From Oxytricha trifallax (taxonomy: Eukaryota; Ciliophora; Spirotrichea; Sporadotrichida; Oxytrichidae), in NCBI GenBank assembly GCA_000711775.1, contig ARYC01000248.1, forward strand, positions 1 through 64,000: DNA of 64,000 bases. Reading direction: 5' to 3'. A program made the translations under genes and the position numbers. The notes under the pieces were generated by a model that saw nothing but the letters and a program-made list of their open reading frames with translations, had not been told where the DNA came from and made no database searches. Shown here piece after piece: positions 21,600 through 32,604 of the stretch (position 1 is its first letter; each line of letters starts with the position of its first letter).

Positions 21600-22700
21600 T
21601 TGATTAAATTACTCCACCGCTAATCAAACTTGAAGAGTTTTGAAATTATGAGTTTTCTATTGTAATTTCTAGATTTAAATCATTTGCAAATAAAAATCCA
21701 CCTTGTAGAGTGGAATAAGTTGAGTTGACAGTGATATTTTAAAATCTAACAGCCTAAATTAAATTAATGAAAAAAAGATATTGGAAAAGCTAATTGCTCT
21801 TAATGTTTAGATGTTTTGGCTGTTAACTAGAGATATACATTTTAATAATTTTATAAAGCAAATAATTTTTTTATTGGAACATCCTCCATTTAAAATTAAA
21901 TATTGCAATATTATATTTGTCGCAGTATGATTAGTGAATGTCAAATTTATAAAACTTGAGAAACTTTTGATACCATTCAAATAAATTGACCCTCCATCAT
22001 AAAAAAATATTTTTTGCATTAATTTAATCATAAATTGCAGAGTTGTTTACAAATTAAGTTTCTCTTTCATGCAGTTTGCAGTCGTAACACTAGATTAAAT
22101 TAAATTAAAATGTAGAAATAGATTGCAGAACCATAATTACTTCTGATATTTAACAAAATTATATTAATTATTATATTTTAGTAGAGAGAAAAACTATCAT
22201 TAAATATAAAATAAATTTTTAACTTATTCAGAATAAACACATTCAATTAATTTAATCATTAAGTGTTGCATTTTATATCCTGAATACTGTTAATAATTTT
22301 AAAGTGAATGATATAAAATGATTATATAAAAATATATTGTTCCAATTAGTTGGTCAGCATGTAATTACTATGATTAACTATATATGTTAAAATAAAATAT
22401 TTGCAAATTTTGATTAAACAATTTAGCTATTGTTACTTATGCTTATTAAAGTAGAGTAACAGATTAATAAATTATTTAAAAAAAGAGTTCAAACTAGCCA
22501 ATGAAGGTTAAACATCTATAAAAATATTTTAATATAAATCTGTTTTTGCAAAAGAAACATTCTTAAAATCAAAGAATTAAATAAATATAGATTTTTTATA
22601 CAAGAATGCATTTTCAGATGAAGACTATAAGAAATTATTGAATTAGTCAGTAGTCATTGATTTACTATTGTAAAACGATACATTTGAATTCTCTATCTTA
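21600..22700 (-). CDS. Beta-helix protein segments (locus A, proximal part)
   Basis: Recognisable pieces: YDGGSIYLNGIKSFSSFINL followed by TFTNHTATNI at 21850-21990; SNYGSAIYFYI near 22100-22150; and a block at about 22560-22700 reading NVSFYNSKSMTTDQFNNFLQ, ENAFLYKKSIFIQFFDFKNV and SFAK. The last block is still beta-helix, not an N-terminus, yet coding strand switches to plus only 25 bp further on. This suggests the first exons of this gene are the plus-strand pieces beginning at 22725, in inverted order (a scrambled gene). Confidence 0.7.
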
Positions 22701-22724
22701 AACTAAAATTAATTTTTTATTAAA

Positions 22725-23480
22725 ATGAAACTATTTAGCGTTTTCTATTTTAATCCAAGCTGATGCTTAATTTTTGATTGAACAATTTCAAAAATTAGTA
22801 AATTTAATTAGATTTCATAATTATTTTATTACAAATAAATCTGGAACTGGAGATATAACAATTTACGTTGAGCCTTTAATGAACTACATTCAAGGAGTCT
22901 AAATAGATGGCTCATTTGATTATCCTTTTTATGCAATTACAGATGCCTTAATAAATGCCTATATATTTATTAATTTAATCAAGTCTGAAGAATTGAGCTC
23001 TCCTTACATGAATAGCTCTGTTACAATAATCTTAAATAACATTGATAAACCTCATGCCATGATTTTACCATCAATAATGAATCCATATTAGTCATCGACA
23101 ACTGATAAATTTTCAACAGCTAATATAGTAATCTAGTCAAGCAACGATTTAAAATAATATTCTTAAATTTACCTGTTAATGTGCTCTATAAACTTAGAGA
23201 TACATTTAGTTTCAAAGTAAAAGGCTCATTATAGATAAAAAATGTCATCTTTGATGCCATTGATTTAAAAAACAAAAATATTTTTAAGTATAATTCTCAA
23301 TTGGACATAGAACAAGATATTAACATTTATATTTAAAAATATGTGAAATTAATTATAATATCCTAATGAATAAATGCTCAATTAAAAGTGACTCTAACTG
23401 TTGCTCTATAACCAGGGGACAATACTTGACCGATTTCAATATAAGCGGGGACACTTCATGCAAACTTTAATTAAATTTGT
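22725..23480 (+). CDS. N-terminal segment of a beta-helix family protein
   Basis: ATG at 22725 opens a signal-peptide-like start (MKLFSVF); after a one-base slip it continues LIQADAQFLIEQFQKLVNLI. The frame then runs well: GTGDITIYVEPLMNYIQGVQ, IDGSFDYPFYAITDALINAY, SSPYMNSSVTIILNNIDKPH, ANIVIQSSND. A second slip near 23145 leads to LPVNVLYKLRDTFSFKVKGS and QIKNVIFDAIDLKNKN. From 23390 two frames compete: one reads RGQYLTDFNISGDTSCKL, the start of a cysteine-rich domain; the other contains TGA codons. The first is preferred. An N-terminal strand with a DGS..YPF..I.DAL pattern is typical before the coils of this family. Confidence 0.72.
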
Positions 23481-24171
23481 AAGATAGATTAGTAATAATT
23501 AATATATAGGACTGAAAGATGCTAGGGAAGATAAGCTGGCTAATTCATATTACTTATTTAGATATTTATTACAGTTTTACTAATTTAATAATATAATAAA
23601 TTAAATCATAGAGTTCTTTAAGAATCCGTTTTTAGATTAAACTTTCAATTAAACTCTAAAATTTAAATTCTTTTAGATGTTAATTGATAGATAAAATAGA
23701 GGATAAGCAAGATATATTTGACTAATCGGCTATATAAATTTATAATAAAAGTTAAAATATATTATATTTTATAAATTTCATCTTTTAAATATAACAAACT
23801 AATATCTCATATTATAAACTACAATTTTATAATAAAAATTAAATAATATTGATATTTATGATAAAAATATTAATTTGGGAAATTAAAATCAAAATAATCT
23901 ATAATATTAATTATTACGAAATATTTAAGTTAAATTGTTTATCTCTAAAATTATTTTTTAAAACTATTGATACTTGTCCGATTGTAAAATTTATATAATA
24001 AGAATTTAACAGTCCGACCATTTTATAGAGAAAAAAAATAGTTTTTAATGAGGAACAGAGTAAAAATTAAAAAAAATGAGTTTTATTTTAGCAAAAAAAG
24101 TTTAAGAAACAATACTTATAAGAATGGAAGAATTTTTCTGTAAATTATTTAGTTAATGCAAATATAGACCA
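23481..24171. other. AT-rich filler between MDSs
   Basis: No conserved frame; IES-like composition. Confidence 0.5.
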
Positions 24172-24335
24172 TATGAGACCAACCCAAAGCAATCAGTGAA
24201 CGTGCGCGGTGTGAAGCTAGTCAGTCCAGTATATGAGGCAACTTCCCCTTGGACAGATGATAATGGATCGCCATAAGTCAAAGTATCAATATCTCATTAT
24301 CTCTATCTGGCTGGCTTAAGCCCCAGTATTAATCT
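24172..24335. other. GC-richer island, possibly a structured RNA
   Basis: About 165 bp of much higher GC content inside AT-rich filler, for example GTGAACGTGCGCGGTGTGAA and CAACTTCCCCTTGGACAG. Potential stems: GTCCA/TGGAC around 24220-24263, and a compact GGCTTAAGCC palindrome within CTGG...CCAG at about 24309-24328. Frames in both directions are short. It does not match snRNA, SRP RNA or tRNA as I know them. Confidence 0.4.
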
Positions 24336-24780
24336 CCTTACAGCATTAAATAATCATAATAATAATGAAAATTAAATTATACTTCAACAATATTATTATT
24401 TATAGTCAAATTAAAAAATTCATAATATTATTTTTTTATATTATTTGTATTTTAAGTCTACTAAGAAAAGAGGACCTATTATTTTAAATTTTAAGGATAA
24501 ATTATTCATTTAATAAATTCTTTAACTAATATTTTATATTTATTCTTTTCATAAAAATTTGGCTTCCTATTTAAATATATTTTATTAATGAATAGCTATA
24601 AAACTCAAGCAAAATGCCTCTTGCTTTTTAATTTTTATTAAATAATTTTATTGCTAATAATATCGACAATGTCAAGCTTAGCATTATTTTTAGTTATAAT
24701 ATAAAGCATAAATTAAAATTTTTATAAACTATTTCGCATTCCTTGAGGCATAAAATTTAAATTATATTTTTGTAAACTGA
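24336..24780. other. AT-rich filler between MDSs
   Basis: Nothing supportable on either strand. Confidence 0.5.
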
Positions 24781-24784
24781 TTGC

Positions 24785-27680
24785 TTTCTACTTGTAACTT
24801 TTTATTTTGCTAAATCATTCAACAATATCTTAGGCTTGCAAAGTTAATTTTTCGACTAAACAACTTAGAGCTGTAAAAGTAATTCCTTTTGTTTCCATTA
24901 TTTAAGGTTAATTAATATATCGCATTATAGACTGTTCTGATCATATTATATAAATTATTCATAAAATAAGTAAGAAATATTATTGAATATTGATGGTTGC
25001 AATTAGTGCGAACTCATTCAATAAGGCAATGCTTCATTTAATAAATTAATATAAATATAATATTTTTTTAATTTTATAGCATTATTAATTTTTGACATGC
25101 AGTGAATGCAATGATGGATTGTATGCTTTTAATTAGCAAGCAAAAACTGAGTAATTATAATATAAAAATTTAAGTCATCCACTTTTCTGATTTCTTCTAC
25201 TTGCGTTAAAGATATAAATTATTTATTAAAAAAGATTGCTAGTCAACTCACTAATCTTATATAAATAATCCAGTATAAAAAATATGCTAATGTAAGTACT
25301 GCGGCTTACAACTATATAAATAAACCTTTTTGTTGGAAACAAATCTTAAGAATTAAAATATATTATTGTAAATCTATAAATTATTATAAAATCTTAATTT
25401 ACATTAATAAAACAACAAAAAAATTGGTATATTAGTTTTGTACTAGTTACAAATATACTTTTAAATTTTGATTGATAACATTTTCTTTCAGTAATCTGTT
25501 TACTAAAATGGTTGAATGCTTTTTATTAATGGATAAAATAATTATAGTTGAACAATCCTTATTTTGAAAGCTTATTTATTAAAAAATGATAAAACTAGTG
25601 AAAATTTCTTTTTAAATTAAAATACTTGAAATTATGTCGATATATTTTCTATTTTCACAATAGGGTGTGGACAGGGATGCTAATCTTGCAATATAAATAC
25701 TGGATGTGAGATCTGTCCTGGTGATGTCTAGAATTAAAGTTGGGTCTCAATCCTCTCATTAAATAATAACCCTACTTCTCCATAATCTAATTTTGGAATA
25801 TGCTATTATTAATTTAAAATAAATTATGCAAAATTTAATCAATAACTTATACATAATTTTAAAAATATAAATGCCCTTACAAAAATGTTATTTCTTTCGT
25901 TTTAGAAGCAATTTTTTATAATCTTATTTTTTAACATAAAAAGGAAATTAAATAATAACTAATTTTATTTTAAATAATTTACAGTATTTTATCAAAGAAT
26001 ATATTTAATTTAATAGATATATCTTGATTCTGGTAGTATATTATTATTTATTCCTAATCACCTTTAAATAAATTTAATTTATATTATAAATTAATGCTCT
26101 AGTAAATCTACAATTATTTCATAACTCCCTTTTTAAAGCATGCGAAAATGCCAATTATTGTGAAAAATGCTCCAACCTTGACAATTCTCAATGCACTAAG
26201 TTAATAAATAATTATTATTTAAAGTGTAAATTGACAGAATCTCAACTGCCTTCTGAAGGGATCCTAACTTGCAGTAATTATATTAATATTTGAATTATTT
26301 CATATCTTAGCACCATTGAAAACTTATTTTAATATAAATAAAAAATAGCAAAACTTCTAATTTAAGTAGCGATATTAATTGTGACGCATTTGACCCAAAT
26401 GATGAAATTAACTGCATATAATTAACCCTTACTATATTTTAAATTACTTTAGAACTATTCATCAGAGTGTTATAAATGATTACTATTTAATAGTAGTAAT
26501 CTTGGAATATTTTTATTTAAAATTTAATTTTTTATAAGGAAAAAATAGACAAAAAATTTATTTTATAGCAGTATTTATAAGATTTAAAATAAAGTCTTGG
26601 GATTTACATAATTATTTTTATGATTTATCTATTGAATGACTCTAAGCATTAGAAAATTAGGATTTTCAAAATATGAATGATTTCGATCTATTTCAAAATC
26701 AATTTTCTAATTAAGCCCTTGAAATAATTAAAATTCTATTTATCTAAATTCTTTTTGGTATATAATGCAAATCAGGATTTTACATAGACAACAGCTATAA
26801 CAATGTGACAGCTGGTAGACTCTAAACAATTTGTTCTCAAAGTAAATATTATTAAAATCCTAAACTAATTTTTAGATGCTGATTCAAGTACTTGCTTAGA
26901 TGCTGAATCAGAGTTTAATTGCTCTAACTGTGTATATGGATATAATACCTTCCTATTTAATAATTAAAAGAGGTGTCTCAGTAAGTTTAATTTCATAATT
27001 CTATATATTTAATTTAAATTTAATAAATGTCTTAAATTACTTTTATTAGGCTGTGGCTTTAATTTAACATTTGATAATCGCCTGAGATGTGAATTGTAGC
27101 TTAACTAAACTTCAAATTTGATCGAATTTAAGACACTAAAAGCATGTTTGGATGGTTTTGTAGATCCTCTTACAAACTATTGCAAAAGAGTATTTTTTTT
27201 TGAATTTTAAGTAAAACTGAATTTATAATTTGCAAAATAATTTCAATAAATTAAAGTCTAGTTATTAAATCACATCTTAAGATATGATATATTATATTTT
27301 TGAAAATATGGTTTGTCTTAAATTAAAAATATTATTCATAAAGTTAAATAATCCATTAATTTTATCCTTTAAATGTTTTAAGATACTTGTGAATATACAT
27401 ATATAGTATTAATAGGTAAAAAATATTAAATAGTTTTTCATTCAACGATAGTGCACAAACAATTTTTATATAGTTTTTATTGTGGAGTAGGAAGATATGG
27501 GAAGACCTTAATTGGAATGAGAGGCAAGGTAGAAGAATCAATTTGCTAAAACTGTGATTAATCATGCTATGAATGTGCAGGAGATGGCTCAAACTAATGT
27601 AGCTCATGTAAATCTGGCTTTTATCTGTAGAAGGCAAATACCTTTGTTTCATTTGGAACTTGTATTGCTAAATCTGGAGG
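24785..27680 (+). CDS. Cysteine-rich (furin/growth-factor-receptor-like) segments
   Basis: A series of short plus-strand MDSs encoding spaced cysteine pairs. About 24990: DGCNQCELIQQGNASF. 25095: LTCSECNDGLYAFNQQAKTE. 25290: CKYCGLQLYK. 25660: GCGQGCQSCNINTGCEICPG. 26140-26295: NANYCEKCSNLDNSQCTKLI and YYLKCKLTESQLPSEGILTC. 26880: STCLDAESEFNCSNCVYGYN. 27050-27195: GCGFNLTFDNRLRCELQ and KACLDGFVDPLTNYCKRV. 27480-27680: VEESICQNCDQSCYECAGDG, then NQCSSCKSGFYLQK. Such CxxC repeats (insulin-like growth-factor-binding/furin type) occur beside beta-helices in ciliate surface proteins. AT-rich gaps between pieces are probable IESs or introns. The pieces follow the N-terminal segment at 22725 in the same orientation. 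Confidence 0.75.
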
Positions 27681-27893
27681 ATGCATTTTTTTAATTTAAA
27701 ATTGATGTTATTAGTTTTTGGAGATGTCTTTTCTTTAAATTGCAGAATTTATGATAATTTTTCAACAAATCTATCAAATTTTAAAAATATTTTTGAAAAT
27801 ATTACACCAAAAAATTTGACATTAACTATGTTCATAAAAGTTATTGATAAGTTATTTGAGACTTATGCAATTTATTTCTTAAAATATCAATGA
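27681..27893 (+). CDS. Segment following the cysteine-rich domain
   Basis: Open frame with SLNCRIYDNFSTNLSNFKNI, then FENITPKNLTLTMFIKVIDK. It is Asn-rich with Thr/Ser, like the strand regions of this family. No GG turns yet. It is followed directly by the hairpin at 27967-28591, after which coding resumes. Confidence 0.55.
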   Translation: MHFFNLKLMLLVFGDVFSLNCRIYDNFSTNLSNFKNIFENITPKNLTLTMFIKVIDKLFETYAIYFLKYQ

Positions 27894-27966
27894 TTTTATT
27901 CAAATAATCTTAAATTAAGATTTAAAATCTTATGTTAATCTGTTCCGAAATCTGGAACAAAATAAA

Positions 27967-28591
27967 ATGGCTATGAGGTAGTATCCTCCCCCCCCCCCTA
28001 ATGTATACTTTTCTTTTTGTAGACTGATAGAGTTTTTAACGCTGAGTAATAGTAGCAGATGAACATGGAATGTGCGAGCTATAGTTTTGAAGCTATGGCC
28101 TCATAAAAGTCACTTTTTATATATAAAAATCATTATAAATTTTTTAAAAATATCAAATTTTTCACAAAATTTAATTTCTCTAAAATTAACGATTTTAGCA
28201 GTTTTTAACTGTATTAGCAAATTACATCTAATTTATTAAAATTTTATAAAGAGAACATTTATAATTTTTATGAAAATCTTAATTGAAAGTTAAAATGATT
28301 TTTAAATTACTTTATAAAATTTTAATAAATTAGATATAATTTACTAATATAGTTAAAAACTGCTAAAATCGTAAATTTTATAGAAATTAAATTTTGTGAA
28401 AAATTTAATATTTTTTAAAAATTGATTTTGATTTTTATATATAAAAAGTGACTTTGATGAGGCCATAGCTCCAAAACTATTGCTCGCACATTCCATGTTC
28501 ATCTGCTACTATTACTCAGCGTTAAAAACTCTATCAGACTACAAAAAGAAAAGTATACATTAGGGGGGGGAGGATACTACCTCATAGCCAA
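27967..28591. repeat. Hairpin element with poly-C/poly-G near the ends
   Basis: Arms 27967-28250 and 28311-28591 are close inverted copies. The outer part starts ATGGCTATGAGGTAGTATCC followed by ten C; the mirror has eight G. The shared block TAACGCTGAGTAATAGTAGC is exact. It lies between two coding pieces of the same orientation, so it should be removed with the IES. Confidence 0.9.
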
Positions 28592-28639
28592 TTAAATGTA
28601 TTTTTTGACTGAAATTTAATATTTTATTGATAGGTTATT

Positions 28640-29205
28640 GTTGTTTGAGATATTAAGTATAGGTTAATTAACTCCAAAAACATTTTCGAATACCGAACCT
28701 GTAATTTTAATGCTATTCTTAAGTATATTTTGATTTAATGGATCACTTAAGACAGAGATAATATTTTAAGTTTTATTTGTAACTTTAATTTAGATTAAGC
28801 TGCCACATGTTTGAATCTGATTGAAAGTAACGTTGATCATTAATATTTATTAAGAATCGTTCTCGTTTTAAATCAGTATCATACTTTGATAGTCAAAGAG
28901 GAAATTCTTAAATTAAACGTTCTAAAATCAAAATTATGAAAAACCATTGTACTCTTACCTCCAATTTTAGAGTTTAATTTCAATTTAAATACTTCTTTGT
29001 ATGTATATTAACCTATCTATAGAAATAGATAAAATAAATCTAAACAATATATCTTTTGGTTCAGATAGTGGATTTATTAAGAGTAGTAATCAATACTTGA
29101 ATTTATCTATAAATGAAATGCGAATGAGAAACCTGACATCTGAATCACAGTCTAAATACCTAATAAATGTTGAGAGTTTTGCAAACTTAAATATGACTAA
29201 TTAAT
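28640..29205 (+). CDS. Beta-helix protein segment after the hairpin
   Basis: The plus-strand frame is clearest at 29001-29204: IDKINLNNISFGSDSGFIKS, SNQYLNLSINEMRMRNLTSE and SKYLINVESFANLNMTN. Upstream (28640-28990) the same style of sequence is present but broken by frame changes. These are the first Asn/Leu/Ile strands of a beta-helix. No start or stop codon. Confidence 0.65.
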
Positions 29206-29489
29206 TAAAAAATAAATATCAAGACTATTCTATTTATTAAAAAATTTTTTGAGCAATCAACTGCTTGATTATATATTTTAATGTTAAAGTTGCTAAATGT
29301 CGAACAAAAACAAAAAAAGTAATGTAAAAGTATTTTCTAAAAATTAATGAACCCATTCTTAAGTGAATATTTTTTAATAACAATTTTAAGATTGATACTA
29401 TTTTATCACAATTTGAAATATTTTTAATGTTTTATATTTATTTTTTTAAATTATGAACAAGCTTTTTATAATTTATTATTTTATTTAAC

Positions 29490-30120
29490 TAATTCACTCA
29501 TAGACTTGAGTAAAGACAACAGTTTATAATATTAGCTAAATTTACTCAAAACTTCTTTTAACAATAGTAATTTAATTAACTTAGAAAATAACACAATATA
29601 ATGCTATAGCCCTAAGTATTTCGAAACGAATTCAAATATATTACTAAATGGTTCAAACTATTCTAATCTTATCCAGAATGGATTAATTACTTTTGAAAAT
29701 TAGAAACAAATATATTCACTTTCAAATACAATCAGTAACTGTGGAATATTGAGATAAAATTTGATAAGCAATATCTACTCAATAATTAATAGTAGCTTCA
29801 CAGATCAAAATTCTTCATATATCAATACTTAATTATATCGTATATTTTAATACTACCTCAATAAATGGAAGTGTAATCTATGCTTAAAATAGTACACTAA
29901 GTTTACAAAATATATCATTATTCAATAACACAGCTATGTAAGGTGGTGCAATTTATCTAAGAGATACTTAAAATGTATCACTTTAAAATATAAACATTAC
30001 AAATTCAACATCTTTAATATAAGGAGGGTTTATATACTTATATTCAAATAACTCATTTCAATAGTAAGAGAATATTAATAAGATAGTTTAATCTGAAATT
30101 GGTTAAAAAAATTGAAAAAA
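29490..30120 (+). CDS. Beta-helix coils
   Basis: Clear coils, best at 29865-30075: NGSVIYAQNSTLSLQNISLF, then NNTAMQGGAIYLRDTQNVSL, then NITNSTSLIQGGFIYLYSNN. TAA/TAG serve as Gln at conserved positions just before GG. Earlier text at 29560-29830 (NLENNTIQCYSPKYFETNS; SFTDQNSS) belongs to the same domain. The piece stops in AT-rich DNA near 30120. No membrane part follows on this strand. Confidence 0.75.
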
Positions 30121-30229
30121 TTGTTTATGTTAAAGATATAAAAAATGATTTTAGATTATATAATAAAATCAAGAATTGACTTGAGTTTTACAAAATATAC
30201 TTAGAAATAATATTTCTTTTTTAATTTTG

Positions 30230-30752
30230 ACTCAAAATTAATTTTCTTTTACTAATACAAGATGATTAAAGATAAGTAATAAGATTTTCATTTTAGATTC
30301 TAACTAAAATTAATTGTAAAACGAATTTCTGGTGGTTAACGATAATCATATAAGCATTTTGTTGATTGAGGCAAATATTCTCATAATTGATAGTTCAATT
30401 AAAAATTAAAGTAAGAACTATCAATATTTGGATCAAATATTAGCATAATTTTAACGTAAATAATAAGTGTTATGTTCAAATTATTGACTTATATTTGCAT
30501 TTTAATAATCTTATATTACAGACACAGAATTGATTCAGAATTTCAACTCCAAACTAGGACTACAGCAGCACCAAAATAGTGGCTGGTAAGTTATTTAAAG
30601 AAATTGTGGGAAATTAAATATAATTATTGTAATTTAGGAGATACTTGAATTACCTAATGGATATAAGTATGAATCAAATGAAGCAAGATCATATCTTAAA
30701 CACAAAAATTCTCAAAAAAGTAGAAAATTTCAAAGAAAATAAGCATGTCTGA
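30230..30752 (+). CDS. 3' exons of an unrecognised plus-strand gene
   Basis: Two small introns with GT...AG ends join a continuous frame: 30456-30521 (66 bp, GTAAATAATAAG...TTACAG) and 30586-30637 (52 bp, GTAAGTTATT...ATTTAG). The spliced product reads NEFLVVNDNHISILLIEANI, IIDSSIKNQSKNYQYLDQIL, FNSKLGLQQHQNSGW | RYLN, and NTKILKKVENFKENKHV, ending at TGA 30750-30752. A further intron probably ends near 30298 (CATTTTAG). It is hydrophilic, unlike the beta-helix proteins around it. The 5' end was not found. The NDNHIS...LLIEA stretch faintly recalls the end of a PAS domain, but I would not assign it. Confidence 0.55.
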
Positions 30753-31079
30753 ATTTCAAACTAATATAGTTAACGTTAGCCATTTTTTATATGTAATAAA
30801 TCAAATTAGAAAAAAATTTTAATATTCAAATAAAAATAAAAAATAGACCTATTTTGTAAATGAATTTATAAATTTTCTAAAAAATTATTAATCATTTTTA
30901 TATCCTCATTATTATAATTTACTTTATAAGAGTCTTATATATATTATTTTTCAATAATTTAATATTTATTTTGGGTTAAAATGTTAATTAACTTAATTTC
31001 AACATAAGATTCTAATTTACAAAAAATGCATACATACATAACTTATTTTAAATAATTATAAGTTAAACATTACTAATTA

Positions 31080-31175
31080 ATTATAATCCTTCGATTACTG
31101 GAGGATAGACATTTGCTTTAGGATCAGTATTATAGGAAGTATTTACAAATACCAATACTTTGCTATCAGAGAAAA
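31080..31175 (-). CDS. Orphan piece of a beta-helix family C-terminal domain
   Basis: The minus-strand frame reads FSDSKVLVFVNTSYNTDPKA, then NVYPPVIEGLQ. The S-DSK...VIEG arrangement matches the post-helix domain of the locus at 36535-36895 (GSSSDSK...VIEGSNTF). It is a short MDS oriented opposite to the beta-helix coils at 29490-30120. It could supply the missing C-terminal part of that gene if scrambled, or belong to another paralogue. Confidence 0.5.
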
Positions 31176-31284
31176 ATATCTATTAACAAATGATATTACT
31201 ATTATTATATTTAAGGATTGAAAATGTAAAAATTAAATTAATTTGGAATATACAATCAAAATGAAATTTAAATGAAATGTAGCA

Positions 31285-32604
31285 TCAAATTGTTTGTTTT
31301 CCTGTAATTGGATTATCATCTTTATTAAATACTAATTTTCTTCTTTTTAATGCTGTACTTCATGTTTTAATTACAATTTTCCTCGAATGACTTGCTTGTA
31401 TCCCTCAAAATTTGTATAAATTTATATTTCATATTTTTAAATATGTTTTGTTTATGGGTTTTCATTGTTTATAAAAATACTTTCATTCTTGCTATTATCT
31501 GATCTTTAACTAAAAAATAACAATTCATTATATTTATAAGACTTTGTGAGACTAACTTTCTTCTAGTTGACATAAAGTCCTCTCTCTTACTCATCTCACT
31601 TCCATCTTCATAAGAATCATTTTGCTAGTTATTTTAAGATTAATCATCCATTTCATCCTCACTGCTCATATAATTATCTTTTCTCACTTATTTATAAAAT
31701 ATACTTAAAAAAATAGAAAATTTATAAAAAAAAGATTTCTTGGGATTTGGTTTAATGTTAAAATTTTGTTATTTTAAGAAATCTGAATGCTTGGAGTCAG
31801 ATTATTTTTGTTTCAAAGATTTTTATGTTTTCTACTATTATTTCAATATGTTGCTATTAACAATGAGCTTATCTTTGGTTTGATAAATAATTTATAAAAT
31901 TATAACTATATTACTGATTGAAGTCCTCCTCATCAATATTAAATTTTGACTTAAAATCAATTAGGCATTAAATTATTTATCAAAATCTTAGATATCCTAA
32001 TCTCTATTTTGATATTTCCCTACTTTATGTGCATCTTTGTGATTTATTATGTATTTACTAGATACTTTTTTATTACTCTTTTTCGTTTTGACTTCTAATT
32101 CTTCATTAATTATTTTTTCACTAGACGCTTTACTTGATATTAAAAAAATATTTTTTCATTAATTGATGAAGAATTGTTGTTTCTATTGTAACTGGAAGAT
32201 GATTGATTGCGTTTTTTATACTGCTTTGTTTTCTTGCCTTGCCTAAGATCACTTTTATATTTTGTATTCGATAATCTCTAAAAATTGTATGAATTTAATT
32301 ACTTATGATCAGATTATGATGATTATGGACTCTGCTTATCTTTCGATTAATTTGATTCAATTTTATCTTCACTATCACTATCATCTGATTAATCCTAAAA
32401 TTCTTTATTATAGGGCCCATTGCCATTATTCTCCTATTCTTCTTATTATTTTTCATTGACTTTGTCTCTCAAACTCTCCATGCTTTTAGGTACACTTTAT
32501 TCATAGTAAGAAATTCTATGTTTTTGAGCGAAAGATCTCAATTCATCGATACTATTTAAATTGCCATGAATTCCTGCTACTTTTAATAGCTTATCTTCAT
32601 TCAT
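31285..32604 (-). CDS. Gln/Ser/Lys-rich low-complexity protein, unrecognised
   Basis: ATG at 32604 (MNEDKLLKVAGIHGNLNSID); probable TGA at 31285-31287 after DDNPITGKQTI. It continues ELRSFAQKHRISYYEQSVPK, then a Gln/Asp/Ser-rich stretch (DQSDDSDSEDKIESNQSK), a Lys/Arg/Gln/Asn part (LRQGKKTKQYKKRNQSSSSY), SKYIINHKDAHKVGKYQNRD, KSLKQKQSDSKHSDFLKQQN, an acidic block MSSEDEMDDQSQNNQQNDSY and SKREDFMSTRRKLVSQ. A 33-bp intron (GTCTTATAAA...TTTTAG) fits near 31510. Several one-base slips occur, one in a run of seven T where one more T would restore the frame. No transmembrane helix. Probably nuclear or cytoplasmic and disordered; function unknown. Confidence 0.65.
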
